Counted from the stretch's first letter, positions 45,576-54,518 are shown. The stretch: 64,000 nt of DNA from CAMBRF01 sp964404035 (GCA_964404035.1 CAYOIT010000001.1:18050-82049), one strand, 5' to 3'. Notes: a model not told the origin generated them from the letters alone. Numbers and translations: made by a program.

Positions 45576-45725
45576 CAGGCGTGGATGGAGATGATCAGGG
45601 GATTGGGCTCCGCCCGTGCGATGGATGAGAAGACGCAGGCCATCGCCTATCTCTCGGCTCTTGCGGCCCTGAGGCCGGAGATTGGGATCCCTTTTCCCGT
45701 CGCGCATGCCAGGACCCTGGGTTAG
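45576..45725 (+). pseudogene. Remnant of a carboxymuconolactone decarboxylase/AhpD-like gene
   Basis: The plus-strand frame reads 'LGSARAMDEKTQAIAYLSALAALRPEIGIPF' in sequence and then 'HARTLG' before a stop. This matches the central helix pair of AhpD-like proteins. The usual CxxC region and the rest of the fold are missing, so it is a fragment. It lies in the 269 bp between the flippase and phosphopantetheinyl transferase genes, and suggests that the NRPS pair and the O-antigen operon were joined by rearrangement. Confidence 0.4.
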
Positions 45726-46489
45726 GACACTGCCCGTTTCGCAGTGGCTCCTCTCTCCCGCAACGCGGGTGGTGACACGAGTGCGACGATGGAAGCGGAG
45801 TAGGCTGGGTTGGCAATGTTCCACGCGTAAAGCGTGTCGAGGGGGCTGCCATCGAGTTCGAAGGTGGTTTCGTGAACGGCTGTTGTCCGGCAGGCGAGTC
45901 GCCGGGGATCGACGGCGAGTCCGGTTCCCATGGCCTTCAGGCAGGCTTCCTTGTTGGTCCAACTCCGAATCAGGAAGTCAGGCTTGCGGTCGGGGGACAA
46001 CTCGCGCCATGCGGCCTGTTCCGAGGGTGCCAGAATCTCGGCGGCGACCAGCGTCCAATCGTGGTGCGCGGTGACTTCCTCGATGTCCACACCGAGGTGT
46101 ACGCCTTGCGCGAGGCCGATGAGCGCCCAGGGACCGGAATGGCTGAGATTGAAATCCAGGCCGGAGCCCTGCCCCACGGAAAGCAGGACCGGTTTGCCGC
46201 CGGGTGATTCGCCGAACGCCAAAGCCTGAGGCGGCACGCGGACTTCGGTGGCCAGTAAACGCCGCAGAGCGGCATGGGCCGCCGCGTAACGTGCGGCCAA
46301 CAGGGGTGTTGTGAACCGGGCCGCCCGCAAAGCCTCGGCTTCGGAAAGCACGGTCGCGGCATGATGGCAGAGGGGGTCGGTATCCACATTGACCCTCCAG
46401 ACCTTGAGACTCATCGAGGCCCCAGGCAGGGGAGAGGTCCATTCCTGCCAGGGAGGCGGGATGCCGCAGGAGGCGTCGGCCTCTGTCAT
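45722..46489 (-). CDS. Sfp-type 4'-phosphopantetheinyl transferase
   Basis: A 255-aa enzyme that loads phosphopantetheine from CoA on carrier proteins. The three family motifs are visible: 'FNLSHSGPWAL' (about 113-123), 'GVDIEEV' (133-139, metal-binding Asp and Glu), and 'WTNKEACLKAMGTGL' (177-191). The length puts it in the Sfp group used by NRPS and PKS systems, not the short AcpS group. Its ATG overlaps the stop of the NRPS gene by 4 bp, so the NRPS carrier domain is almost certainly its target. Confidence 0.95.
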   Translation of the reverse strand: MTEADASCGIPPPWQEWTSPLPGASMSLKVWRVNVDTDPLCHHAATVLSEAEALRAARFTTPLLAARYAAAHAALRRLLATEVRVPPQALAFGESPGGKPVLLSVGQGSGLDFNLSHSGPWALIGLAQGVHLGVDIEEVTAHHDWTLVAAEILAPSEQAAWRELSPDRKPDFLIRSWTNKEACLKAMGTGLAVDPRRLACRTTAVHETTFELDGSPLDTLYAWNIANPAYSASIVALVSPPALRERGATAKRAVS

Positions 46490-49400
46490 GCGGGCTCCTC
46501 AAGAATCTGATTCAGGAGGGTGCCGGTGCGGTCGATGCCCGACCGGATGTAGTTGTCATGGGTGCCGGGCACGGTGTGCACGAGCAAACGCGGACCGACC
46601 AGGGCGCGCCACTCCTGGGTGGCGCTGGTGGCGGCCACTTCCTCGCAGATCAGCAGATCGACACGTCCATGATACGATTTCGGGCGATAGCGGTGCAGGG
46701 TGTTGGCATAGCGAATCCAGGCGGACAAGAGGCCGGGATCGGCCTGGGCATGGCTATAGGGCAGCCAGCGCAGGGCCTGGCGGTAGAATCGGTAACGCCG
46801 GGGACCGATGGCGGGGAGGGAATCATAAAACCCGGTGGGCCCTGGAGCCGGAATGCTCTCGTGACGATGCCCAAAGAGACGGATCAGCGCGTGTCGTGCC
46901 ACCCGACGGAGCGACAGCCGTGCAGACCCCTTCCCGCGGGCCAGACCAGAAGGGATACGAGCCGCCGGTTGCTCTTCCTGCAATCGTCTCGCCAGCTCAC
47001 GGGCGAAAGCGCCACCAAACAGGGAGAGCAGCACGCCGAAGCGGATATGGGAGCAAGCGCCGCGGATGAGCGAGCGACCATAGGACCGGGGCGATGGATA
47101 CGGCGTGTCGAGCAGGATCAACCGGCGCACCGTCTCGCCCGAGGCCGCGAGCTGGCGGGCCATCTCGTAGGCGATCACCCCTCCGATGCAGCCGCCCGCC
47201 AACGAGTAGGGGCCGGACGGTTGTACCTCGCGTAACTCGCGCACGTAGTCGGTTGCCATGGCCTCCACCGAAGCGTGCGGCGTTTCGCCACCGCCGTCCA
47301 TGCCGGCTTCCTTGAAACTGTAGAAGGGCCGGTCGGGCGCCAGATACCTCGCCAGCCGGGCATAGACGAGGATCGCTCCTTCCGCGCCATCGCCGCCCAC
47401 GGCGAAAAACAAGGGTTCGCGCGCGCCTTCCTTAATGGGCACCAGGTGGGACCAGCGGGGCGTGTCAAAGGACGTCGCCGCGCCGCCACTTTCCAGATGC
47501 GTCATGGCCGAGGCCAGGCCGGCTACCGTCGGATGGTCGAACAGGGCCCGGGCGGAAAGTCGTATTCCGGTGAGCTGGTGAATCCGGGCGATCAGGCGCA
47601 TGGCCATCAGGGAATGCCCGCCGTACTCGAAGAAGTCATCATGGATGCCGATATCATCACGACGGAGAAGGTCGCGGAAGAGTTCCGCCAGTACGAGTTC
47701 CCTGGTGTTGCGCGGTGCTTCCAGGGCGGTCGCAGGGGCAGGCGCCGTGATCCCGCCGCAGGCCCGTAGTGCGGCGCGGTCGAGCTTGCCGTTCGGCGTA
47801 AGAGGCAGCGCGTCGACCAGAACCACCTGCGGCACCATATAGGCCGGCAACGCGCGACGGAGGTCGGCCCGCACCGTGGCCGGTGTTATCTTCGCCGCGT
47901 CCTTCGCCATACAGTAGGCCACGAGGCGCCGCTCGCCGTGCCCGTCATCTTCGGCCACTGCCGCCGCCTGCCGTATTCCGCCGGTCTGCATGAGGGCGTG
48001 TTCGATCTCCCCCAGCTCGATACGATATCCGCGGATCTTCACCTGGCCATCACGCCGGCCGATGAACTCAATGGACCCGTCGGCCATGAATCGCGCGACA
48101 TCACCGGTCCGGTAGAGGCGCTCGGAGGCATCCGGGCTGAATGGATGAGCCACGAATCGTTCGGCGGTCAGGTCGGGGCGATTGAGATAACCCCGGGCCA
48201 GGCCGGGTCCGCCCAGATACAGCTCGCCCCCGACTCCGATCGGAACCGGTTGCCGGTGGGCATCGAGAATGAAGGCGTGAGTGTTCGCAATCGGCCGGCC
48301 GATGGGAACGGGAGTTGTGTCGGAAGCCACGGCTTCCACTCGATGCCACGTGGCGAACGTGGTCGTTTCGGTCGGGCCGTAAACGTGGAGTAATCGCCGG
48401 GGCGGTCCCTGGAGAAGAATCACCCGCACCCAGTGAGGGTCGACCGCCTCACCCCCGAACAGCACAGTGGTGAGAGGGCTGAAGGCGGTCGGCACCTGCC
48501 GGGCCACCAGGTTGAATAACGCCGTGGTCAGGAAGAGCGTTGTGATGCCCCGCGCCTTCAGCCGGCCGGCCAGCTGTTCCGGAGAAACGATGACGGCCTC
48601 GGGAAGGATAACCAGCGTTGCCCCGTGCAGCAGTGCCCCCCAAATCTCGAATGTCGCGGCGTCGAAGGAGAAACTGGCGGCCTGGGCCACCACGTCGGTC
48701 GGCCCCAGTGAAATGTAGTCGGTGTTCAGGACCAGGCGGCTGACGGCCCGGTGCGGGATCGCCACGCCTTTGGGATGACCTGTGGAACCGGAGGTGTAGA
48801 TCACATAGGCGAGCGACTCGCCGGTGACTAGAGCCGACAGCGAAACCGGTGTGGAGCCCGCACTGAAGGCCTCGTCGGTATCGAGACGAAGCACTGTGGC
48901 CGCCGCCGGCGACGGCAGACGGGTCACCAGCCTTTGCTGCGTCAGCAGGACCGGTGCCCGGGTGTCCTCCAACATGAAGGCCAGTCGCTCCTTCGGATAG
49001 GAGGGATCAAGCGGCACATAGACGCCGCCGGCTTTGAGGATTCCCAGAACGCCGATCACCATCTGCGGCGATCGCTCCACACAAATCGCGACCATGGACT
49101 CGGGCCCCACCCCGAGGTCCTGCAATCGGGCGGCGAGTTCATCGGCCTTTCTGTTCAACGCCTGATAGGTCAGCCGTTTACCCTCACACTCCACCGCCAC
49201 CGCCCCGGGGGTTCGTTTGACCTGGTCCTCGAACAGGTGGTGGACACAGGAGGCTGGATAGGGTCGGTCGGTCGTATTCCAGTCGACGAGCAACTGTTGC
49301 CGTTCGGCAGGCGCGAGCAGTGGCAGGTCCTCGACCGGTTGATCGGGGATCGCCACAAGGCCTTCCAGCAATTGCCGGAAATGGCCTGCCGCCCGTTGCA

Positions 49401-50682
49401 GGGTGGCTTCGGTGAAGAGGGCGCGGTTGTATTCGAAACGGCAGTGTCCCTCAGTTCGGCTCACGTCCACGAACAGGGTCAGGTCATAGGCTGTTCCCTC
49501 GGCCGGAAGTATTCGGTAGTCCTGCTGGAGACCGGGCAGGGCGAGCCCTTCGGTCTCCTCGTGGAGCAACCGGATGCTGGCCTGAAACACGGGCGGATAG
49601 GCGGCGTGGCGCTGGGGCACGAGGCGCTCGACGAGTTTCTGAAACGGTAAGGCGTGGTGGGTGATCGCCGCTTTGAGGGTGGTTTGGACCTGATGCAGAA
49701 ACTGCCGGAAGCCCGGGTTGCCGGCGGTCGTCGCGCGTATGGGAAGCATGTTGACGAGACAGCCGATGAGCGGCAGGGTGTCCCGGTCTTCGCGATCCAC
49801 GTGCGAGACTCCGACAATCACGTCCTCCTGACCGCTCAAACGCATCAGCAGGATCTGAAAGGCCGAGAGGAAGGTCACGAACAGGCTGACGTCCTCGGCG
49901 GAACGCAAGGCGCGCAAGCCCTGCAGCAGGTCCGCGGGGAGGGGAATCGAGACATTCCCCGAGTCGAAGGTCTGCTGCGGAGGCCGGCGGGCGTCGGTGG
50001 GCAATTCCAGCAGGGCCGGGGCGCCCTCCAGCGCCCCCCGCCAGTAATTCCAGAGCTCTTCCGTTCTTTCCGGCGTCAGCCGCGCTCGCTGGCGTTGTGC
50101 GGCGTCCGCATACTGGAGAGTGAGGGGCGGCAGGGCGGGGTCGTCTCCGGTCGAAAAAGCCCGGTAGCAGACGGCCAGTTCACGGCGGAACGTGGTTACT
50201 GTCGACGCATCGATCACCGTGTGGTGGAAGTTCAGCAGCAGCAGATGGTCTTCGCTTTGCAGGCGGAACAGCAGGAACCGGAGCAGAGGACCCTGGGCCA
50301 GATCGAAAGGACGACGGATCTCGGTCAGGCTGCGCGCTTCCGCCTCGGCCAGAGCGGTTTCTGCCGGAAGATGGCAGAGGTCAACCCGTGGCAGGGGGGC
50401 GGACAAGGTTGACAGCACGGCGGCCCGGTATTGCCCGTCCCTCTCGTAAAAGACGGTTCGCAAGGCCTCATGACGGTTCACGATATGCTGCAGGGATTGA
50501 GCCATCGCCTCAACATGGAGTGGTCCGTACAGACGCACCGTTCTCGCCACACTATGAGTCGACCCGATGCCCTCGTGATTGGCTAGGAAGCAAAAGCCTT
50601 CCTGCACCGCGCTGGGAATGACTTCCCTGCGATCCGGCGGCATCCGGTCAGGGGGGATGAGTGGTGAAACAAGAGAGGGCAT
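46486..50682 (-). CDS. Single-module NRPS (C-A-PCP-TE) with Cys-type thioesterase
   Basis: A 1398-aa synthetase. Condensation domain about 20-455: active-site 'HHTVIDA' (153-159), where the last residue is Ala rather than the usual Gly. Adenylation domain about 475-975: 'YVIYTSGSTGHPKG' (A3), 'FSFDAATFEIW', 'VYGPTETTTFATWH', 'YRTGD', and Lys966 in 'NGKLDR'. Reading the pocket by eye gives about D-A-F-L-L-G-V-T-F-K, pointing to an aliphatic residue such as Ile, Leu or Val; this is tentative. Carrier about 995-1060: 'YGGHSLMAM' (Ser1024). Thioesterase about 1085-1398: 'GGCIGG' with Cys1165 in the nucleophile place, and His in 'GTHDNYI'. There is no epimerase, and no second module in the window. 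It is translationally coupled to the phosphopantetheinyl transferase gene. Confidence 0.93.
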   Translation of the reverse strand: MPSLVSPLIPPDRMPPDRREVIPSAVQEGFCFLANHEGIGSTHSVARTVRLYGPLHVEAMAQSLQHIVNRHEALRTVFYERDGQYRAAVLSTLSAPLPRVDLCHLPAETALAEAEARSLTEIRRPFDLAQGPLLRFLLFRLQSEDHLLLLNFHHTVIDASTVTTFRRELAVCYRAFSTGDDPALPPLTLQYADAAQRQRARLTPERTEELWNYWRGALEGAPALLELPTDARRPPQQTFDSGNVSIPLPADLLQGLRALRSAEDVSLFVTFLSAFQILLMRLSGQEDVIVGVSHVDREDRDTLPLIGCLVNMLPIRATTAGNPGFRQFLHQVQTTLKAAITHHALPFQKLVERLVPQRHAAYPPVFQASIRLLHEETEGLALPGLQQDYRILPAEGTAYDLTLFVDVSRTEGHCRFEYNRALFTEATLQRAAGHFRQLLEGLVAIPDQPVEDLPLLAPAERQQLLVDWNTTDRPYPASCVHHLFEDQVKRTPGAVAVECEGKRLTYQALNRKADELAARLQDLGVGPESMVAICVERSPQMVIGVLGILKAGGVYVPLDPSYPKERLAFMLEDTRAPVLLTQQRLVTRLPSPAAATVLRLDTDEAFSAGSTPVSLSALVTGESLAYVIYTSGSTGHPKGVAIPHRAVSRLVLNTDYISLGPTDVVAQAASFSFDAATFEIWGALLHGATLVILPEAVIVSPEQLAGRLKARGITTLFLTTALFNLVARQVPTAFSPLTTVLFGGEAVDPHWVRVILLQGPPRRLLHVYGPTETTTFATWHRVEAVASDTTPVPIGRPIANTHAFILDAHRQPVPIGVGGELYLGGPGLARGYLNRPDLTAERFVAHPFSPDASERLYRTGDVARFMADGSIEFIGRRDGQVKIRGYRIELGEIEHALMQTGGIRQAAAVAEDDGHGERRLVAYCMAKDAAKITPATVRADLRRALPAYMVPQVVLVDALPLTPNGKLDRAALRACGGITAPAPATALEAPRNTRELVLAELFRDLLRRDDIGIHDDFFEYGGHSLMAMRLIARIHQLTGIRLSARALFDHPTVAGLASAMTHLESGGAATSFDTPRWSHLVPIKEGAREPLFFAVGGDGAEGAILVYARLARYLAPDRPFYSFKEAGMDGGGETPHASVEAMATDYVRELREVQPSGPYSLAGGCIGGVIAYEMARQLAASGETVRRLILLDTPYPSPRSYGRSLIRGACSHIRFGVLLSLFGGAFARELARRLQEEQPAARIPSGLARGKGSARLSLRRVARHALIRLFGHRHESIPAPGPTGFYDSLPAIGPRRYRFYRQALRWLPYSHAQADPGLLSAWIRYANTLHRYRPKSYHGRVDLLICEEVAATSATQEWRALVGPRLLVHTVPGTHDNYIRSGIDRTGTLLNQILEEPA

Positions 50683-50935
50683 GGGTCAGCAGTTATGGCT
50701 CAAAGCAATTGTGCATGTTTCAGATGGTGGACGGCCGATTCCTTGCCGCCGTGGAATGGCCGGCTCTACCGTCAGTTACCTTTCTTACCCTATTTCGTCG
50801 CAAAAGGCGATGCGTTTGCACGGGAGGGTACAAACCGGGTTGGAATGGCTTGCAACCCATTGACGAAGAGACACGCAAAAACGTGTATGTTCCCGTGAAA
50901 GTCGCTAAGTTCATAGCCGTTTTGGAGGAATTCAA

Positions 50936-52300
50936 ATGACACCCTGGATTCAGCGATCGTTGCGGGCGCGGCCTTTTGCCTACTCGGAGGTCTATACCCA
51001 TCCCTATCTCCCCCACGCGGCGTTTTCGGCGCCCCACGGCGGAGCCCGGGCCGGGCTTGATCCCGCCATTGCCACGGTCTGCAAGAACGAGTCGAACTGC
51101 ACGGTCTTTCTCAGCGATGGCTCCTGGTTCACCACTTGGTCGCAGGGCACCTGCGAGCACGCCCTGGACGAGAGGATCGTTTTTGCGGTCAGCTCCGACC
51201 GGGGGCAGACCTGGTCCGCGCCGCGTCCCATCGTCCAGTCCACGGAGGAGGAGCGTATGGCCTATGGCGCGCCGTTCGTGGTCCCGGGAAGCGGGCGGAT
51301 CTATCTCTTTTTCGTGGCGGGCAACCACAAGGGCGGCGTCTTTGCCACGGCCGAGTACGATGCCGCCCGGCTCTTCTTCGTCTACTCGGATGACCGCGGG
51401 GGACACTGGTCGGAGCGCCGGCAGGTGTCGTTGCCGGACCGGGATGTGTCCATGGTGTCCGGCCGGTTTCATGGCTGGATCAATCATTCCCCCCAGTTGA
51501 TGCCTACCGGCGAGGTGATTCTGCCCTTGAGCATGGCTGCGATGACCCAGTCCAAGTGGCGCCGGGCGTGGCAGATTCTCAGCGCCGAGGTGAGTGTGCT
51601 GCGGTGTGACAACCTGCTGACGGAGCAGGATCCCGGCAAACTGAGCTTCACCCTGCTGCCGGCCGGACCGCGCGGCATTCGCGCGGACGTGCGCGCCAAC
51701 TGGGACAACCCGGCGCTCCGGCGCCTGCTGGAGTTCTTCAACGGCGTGCCCTATGAGACCGCGTCCAATTTTCAGGAGATGACGGTGGTGCCGCTGGCCG
51801 ATGGCCGCTGGTTCGGCGTCGGGCGCACGTTTCTCGGGTCGCCCGGTTTCACCGTCAGCAGCGACCGCGGTCTGAGTTGGACACCGGTCGAACCGCTGCG
51901 CTACCGGCCCGGGGGCGAGCCGATCCGGCATCCCATGACCATGTGCCCGATCGCGAAGACGAGCGACGGCCGCCTCGTCCTGCTGTTCACCAACAACGAC
52001 GGCTCGGAACGCGGCGCGCGCCATGTCTGGGACGGCGACGGGCGCACCCGCAACCCGCAATGGATCACGGTAGGGCGCGAAATCCCCGGTGAGACCGCTA
52101 ATGCCGGGTTATGCTTCGGGGCCCCCATGATCCTGACGGATGTCGACGACAGCGGCGAAGTGAATCTCAAGACCGGCATCAGCATGCCGCAGTTCTTCGA
52201 GTACGAGGGGGAGTTCTTCGTCTGCTACAACATCAACAAGGAGCACCTCCTGCTGGATCGGATTCCAGCCGAGGTGCTGGCCCGATTGACGCCAGCGTAG
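50936..52300 (+). CDS. Sialidase-fold (BNR/Asp-box) protein
   Basis: A 454-aa beta-propeller protein. Three Asp boxes (SxDxGxxW) are seen: 'SSDRGQTW', 'SDDRGGHW' and 'SSDRGLSW'. 'NHSPQLMPTGEVILPL' and the Arg-rich C-terminal region follow the pattern of the exo-sialidase superfamily. There is no obvious signal peptide, so it may act in the cytoplasm or periplasm on a transported sugar; a true sialidase is not proven. GGAGGA lies 7 bases before the ATG at 50936. It is divergent from the NRPS with about 250 bp between, in which I see no gene. Confidence 0.82.
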   Translation: MTPWIQRSLRARPFAYSEVYTHPYLPHAAFSAPHGGARAGLDPAIATVCKNESNCTVFLSDGSWFTTWSQGTCEHALDERIVFAVSSDRGQTWSAPRPIVQSTEEERMAYGAPFVVPGSGRIYLFFVAGNHKGGVFATAEYDAARLFFVYSDDRGGHWSERRQVSLPDRDVSMVSGRFHGWINHSPQLMPTGEVILPLSMAAMTQSKWRRAWQILSAEVSVLRCDNLLTEQDPGKLSFTLLPAGPRGIRADVRANWDNPALRRLLEFFNGVPYETASNFQEMTVVPLADGRWFGVGRTFLGSPGFTVSSDRGLSWTPVEPLRYRPGGEPIRHPMTMCPIAKTSDGRLVLLFTNNDGSERGARHVWDGDGRTRNPQWITVGREIPGETANAGLCFGAPMILTDVDDSGEVNLKTGISMPQFFEYEGEFFVCYNINKEHLLLDRIPAEVLARLTPA

Positions 52301-52351
52301 GGAGGAGCCGCGGGAATCGATGTGGTGCAAGTGAAGGGGTGCAGTACGGCT

Positions 52352-52389
52352 GGCGCTACGTCGCCGGCCGGGGCGGGCGACGTAGCGCC
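52352..52389. repeat. Perfect 14-bp inverted repeat (REP-like palindrome)
   Basis: The arms GGCGCTACGTCGCC (52352-52365) and GGCGACGTAGCGCC (52376-52389) are perfect complements around a 10-base GC-rich loop. It lies in the 267-bp space between the sialidase-fold gene and the lipoprotein gene. No T-tract follows, so it looks like a dispersed extragenic palindrome rather than a terminator. I found no second copy of the same sequence in the window by eye. Confidence 0.65.
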
Positions 52390-52567
52390 CGCCCTACTGG
52401 CGATCGCCTCGGTCCGTTCTATCTGGACTCCTGCCGCGAGGTGCGGACGAGAAACTCGACGATGTACAACGCGCCTGAGAAGGAGTAATAATGCGCGTCC
52501 TTCAGGGCCTTGTTGTGGCCTGAAACGGGATTCGTTTTCACAGGCCTCAGCCTTCGGGAGTAGAAAC

Positions 52568-54061
52568 ATGAGCACACGGAAACCAACAGGAGTTCGATTT
52601 GTAGCAACCACATGGCTGGCTGTGTCTGCCGCCTTTGGATTGGGTACCGGCTGTGGCCGGTCGGAAACGCCGAAGCCGCAAAGCGCGACGCGTTCCGCCC
52701 CCGCGGCGCCGGCCCCTGCGCCCAAGGCGCCTGCTCCCGTGGTGGCCGCTCCTGCCGCGCCCGCACCCGTCGCCGCGACGACGAACGTGGCCGCGCCGGT
52801 GGCGGCGGTCGCGACCTCGTCCGAGGTTCGGGAAAAGATCGAAGAGATTCTTGAACTGGAGCAGCGGGCGGAGTTCGGGAAAGCCTTTGCCTTGTGTTCG
52901 GCTCTTCAGGGACGGGCCCTGGAGGGAGCGGAGCTGGAGGAGGTTCGTGCCCTTATGTTCCGGTTGCGCGAAGAGCGCAAAGCCGTCACCGATCTTTCGG
53001 TGGCGATCGACTCGCTCGGGGACCATCGTGAGGTTTCGGAGCAGCAACTGCTCAAGAACGAAGCCGTGGGACTGCTGTTGCTGCGTCGGGCCGTGCGCGA
53101 GCGGGATGGGGCGGTGCTGGCCGCTGCCGCGTCCATCCTGGCTTCCAGGAATGACCTGAAGACCGCTGATGTGATCGTGCGCCGGCTCAAGACCTGCAAA
53201 GATGAGGCGGTCTTTGGCCCCCTGCTCGGCAGTCTCGATGTCATCAAGGACGGCATTGACCCGGCCTTGACTGCGGACTTCGTGGCCGCGGTGGCAGGTG
53301 CCGATGCCATCAAGAGCCATGTGCCCATTCTCTCCATCCTGGCGGTCTTGTCGGCCCGGGAGACCGCCACCAACGTCGTGGCCGCCGTCTATCGCCAGGC
53401 CCAACAGGGGACCACGTTCAAGAACCGCTACGCCGCGACTTTCCTCGGAATGGTGCGGGTGCTGCAGTACAAGAATGATGCGAAGGCGTTCGGCGAAGCG
53501 GTGGGTGACCCTGAAGCGGCGGCAAGCCTGTCAAAGTACATGCTCGATCTGGCGGCACACCGCGACCCCAAGGAGACCAACTTTTTCATGCGGCTTGCCA
53601 AGATCTATCCTGAGCTGGTCCGTACCTACGAAAACACGGTTCCGATTGGCGGCTGGTCCAGTCCGACCGGTATCGACGGATTCACCCAGACGCCGGAAGG
53701 ACACCTTGTGGGAACCATCACGGGCCCCGATCCCTATTTCATGTCACAGGACAATCTCAACCTCGACCTCAGCCGGTACAAGACGATCAAGCTGAGCTTC
53801 CAGAATCGGACAGGGTCCAAAGCCGGCCGGTTTCTCTTCGTCACGAACGAAGACCAGGGTTTCGGCGAGGACAAGACGGCGGCCTACGCCTCCAAGCCAA
53901 ACGATCCCGGTTTCACGGAATACGTGATCGATATGTCCAGCCACCCCAAGTGGAAGGGTGTTCTCAAGCAACTGCGCTTCGATATCGTCGACGATGGGGC
54001 GAAGGGGCAGTTCGATGTGGCGAGCGTGATGCTCTCGGATGCCGCTGCGCCGCGGAAGTAG
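52568..54061 (+). CDS. Putative lipoprotein of unknown function
   Basis: A 497-aa protein. A signal segment ends in 'LGTGC' (Cys29), a loose lipobox. A low-complexity Ala-Pro-Val linker (about 34-80) follows, then a helical region (about 85-370) that may be a solenoid of HEAT-like repeats. The C-terminal domain (about 375-497) has 'TITGPDPYF', 'KLSFQNRTGSKAGRFLFVTNE' and 'VLKQLRFDI', like the beta-sandwich carbohydrate-binding modules at the ends of some glycoside hydrolases. No catalytic site is seen. With the sialidase-fold gene upstream it may bind or process a glycan at the envelope. Confidence 0.7.
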   Translation: MSTRKPTGVRFVATTWLAVSAAFGLGTGCGRSETPKPQSATRSAPAAPAPAPKAPAPVVAAPAAPAPVAATTNVAAPVAAVATSSEVREKIEEILELEQRAEFGKAFALCSALQGRALEGAELEEVRALMFRLREERKAVTDLSVAIDSLGDHREVSEQQLLKNEAVGLLLLRRAVRERDGAVLAAAASILASRNDLKTADVIVRRLKTCKDEAVFGPLLGSLDVIKDGIDPALTADFVAAVAGADAIKSHVPILSILAVLSARETATNVVAAVYRQAQQGTTFKNRYAATFLGMVRVLQYKNDAKAFGEAVGDPEAAASLSKYMLDLAAHRDPKETNFFMRLAKIYPELVRTYENTVPIGGWSSPTGIDGFTQTPEGHLVGTITGPDPYFMSQDNLNLDLSRYKTIKLSFQNRTGSKAGRFLFVTNEDQGFGEDKTAAYASKPNDPGFTEYVIDMSSHPKWKGVLKQLRFDIVDDGAKGQFDVASVMLSDAAAPRK

Positions 54062-54153
54062 GTTCTTTGGCGCGGCCTGTCGGGACGGACGCCTTTCTTC
54101 GTGCCAATCAAGGACAAGGCGGCTTCGACGAATCAGATGGACGTTTCTTCTTG

Positions 54154-54197
54154 TTAACGTCCTTAACGTTGACCATATTAACGCCCGAAACGTTGAC
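54154..54197. repeat. Short direct repeats (TTAACG and AACGTTGAC)
   Basis: TTAACG occurs at 54154, 54163 and 54178, and AACGTTGAC at 54165-54173 and 54189-54197, a 24-bp period. The block is much richer in A and T than its surroundings and lies just ahead of a good GGAGG site at 54219. It may be an operator or a promoter array, or a relic of an inserted element. Confidence 0.45.
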
Positions 54198-54233
54198 GTG
54201 AATATCCGTGCGGAATATGGAGGCGCCGAATGA

Positions 54234-54518
54234 ATGTGTTTGAGGTTAACCAGTCGTTGGCACGTGGGGACTACGGCAACCCGGGTGTGCTTCCAAAACT
54301 GGACGAACTGGCAGGGCGGGAGACACGAACTTGATTTTGTTTTGGGTCCGGGTGACTTCATGGAAGTCAAACGAGGCCGGACCGGCCCCTTGGACTTCGC
54401 CTGGTTTCCCAAGTCTTTCCCTGAAGGACGGCTCACCGTCGTCAGCGCTAGCCGTTTTGAGACGGATCGCATCGTGGGCATGACGCTGGAGGATTTTCTG
54501 CTCGGGGGGCAGCCTTGA
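54234..54518 (+). pseudogene. 3' remnant of a DUF4143-type AAA ATPase gene
   Basis: The frame reads 'NWQGGRHELDFVLGPGDFMEVKRG', in pieces, and ends 'FPEGRLTVVSASRFETDRI' and 'GMTLEDFLLGG'. This is the 'ExDFVL ... EVK ... LEDFL' end of ATP-binding proteins with a C-terminal DUF4143 nuclease-like domain. The ATPase part is absent. A strong ribosome site (GGAGG at 54219) instead serves an ATG at 54230 in another frame that stops after 34 codons. The region is therefore a decayed or frame-shifted gene. Confidence 0.5.

Noticed and set aside
50661..50939. A 92-codon frame ending at the start of the sialidase-fold gene
   Set aside because: Its stop overlaps the next ATG, which looks like coupling, but the translation has no domain pattern, no conserved-looking core, and covers the NRPS promoter region.
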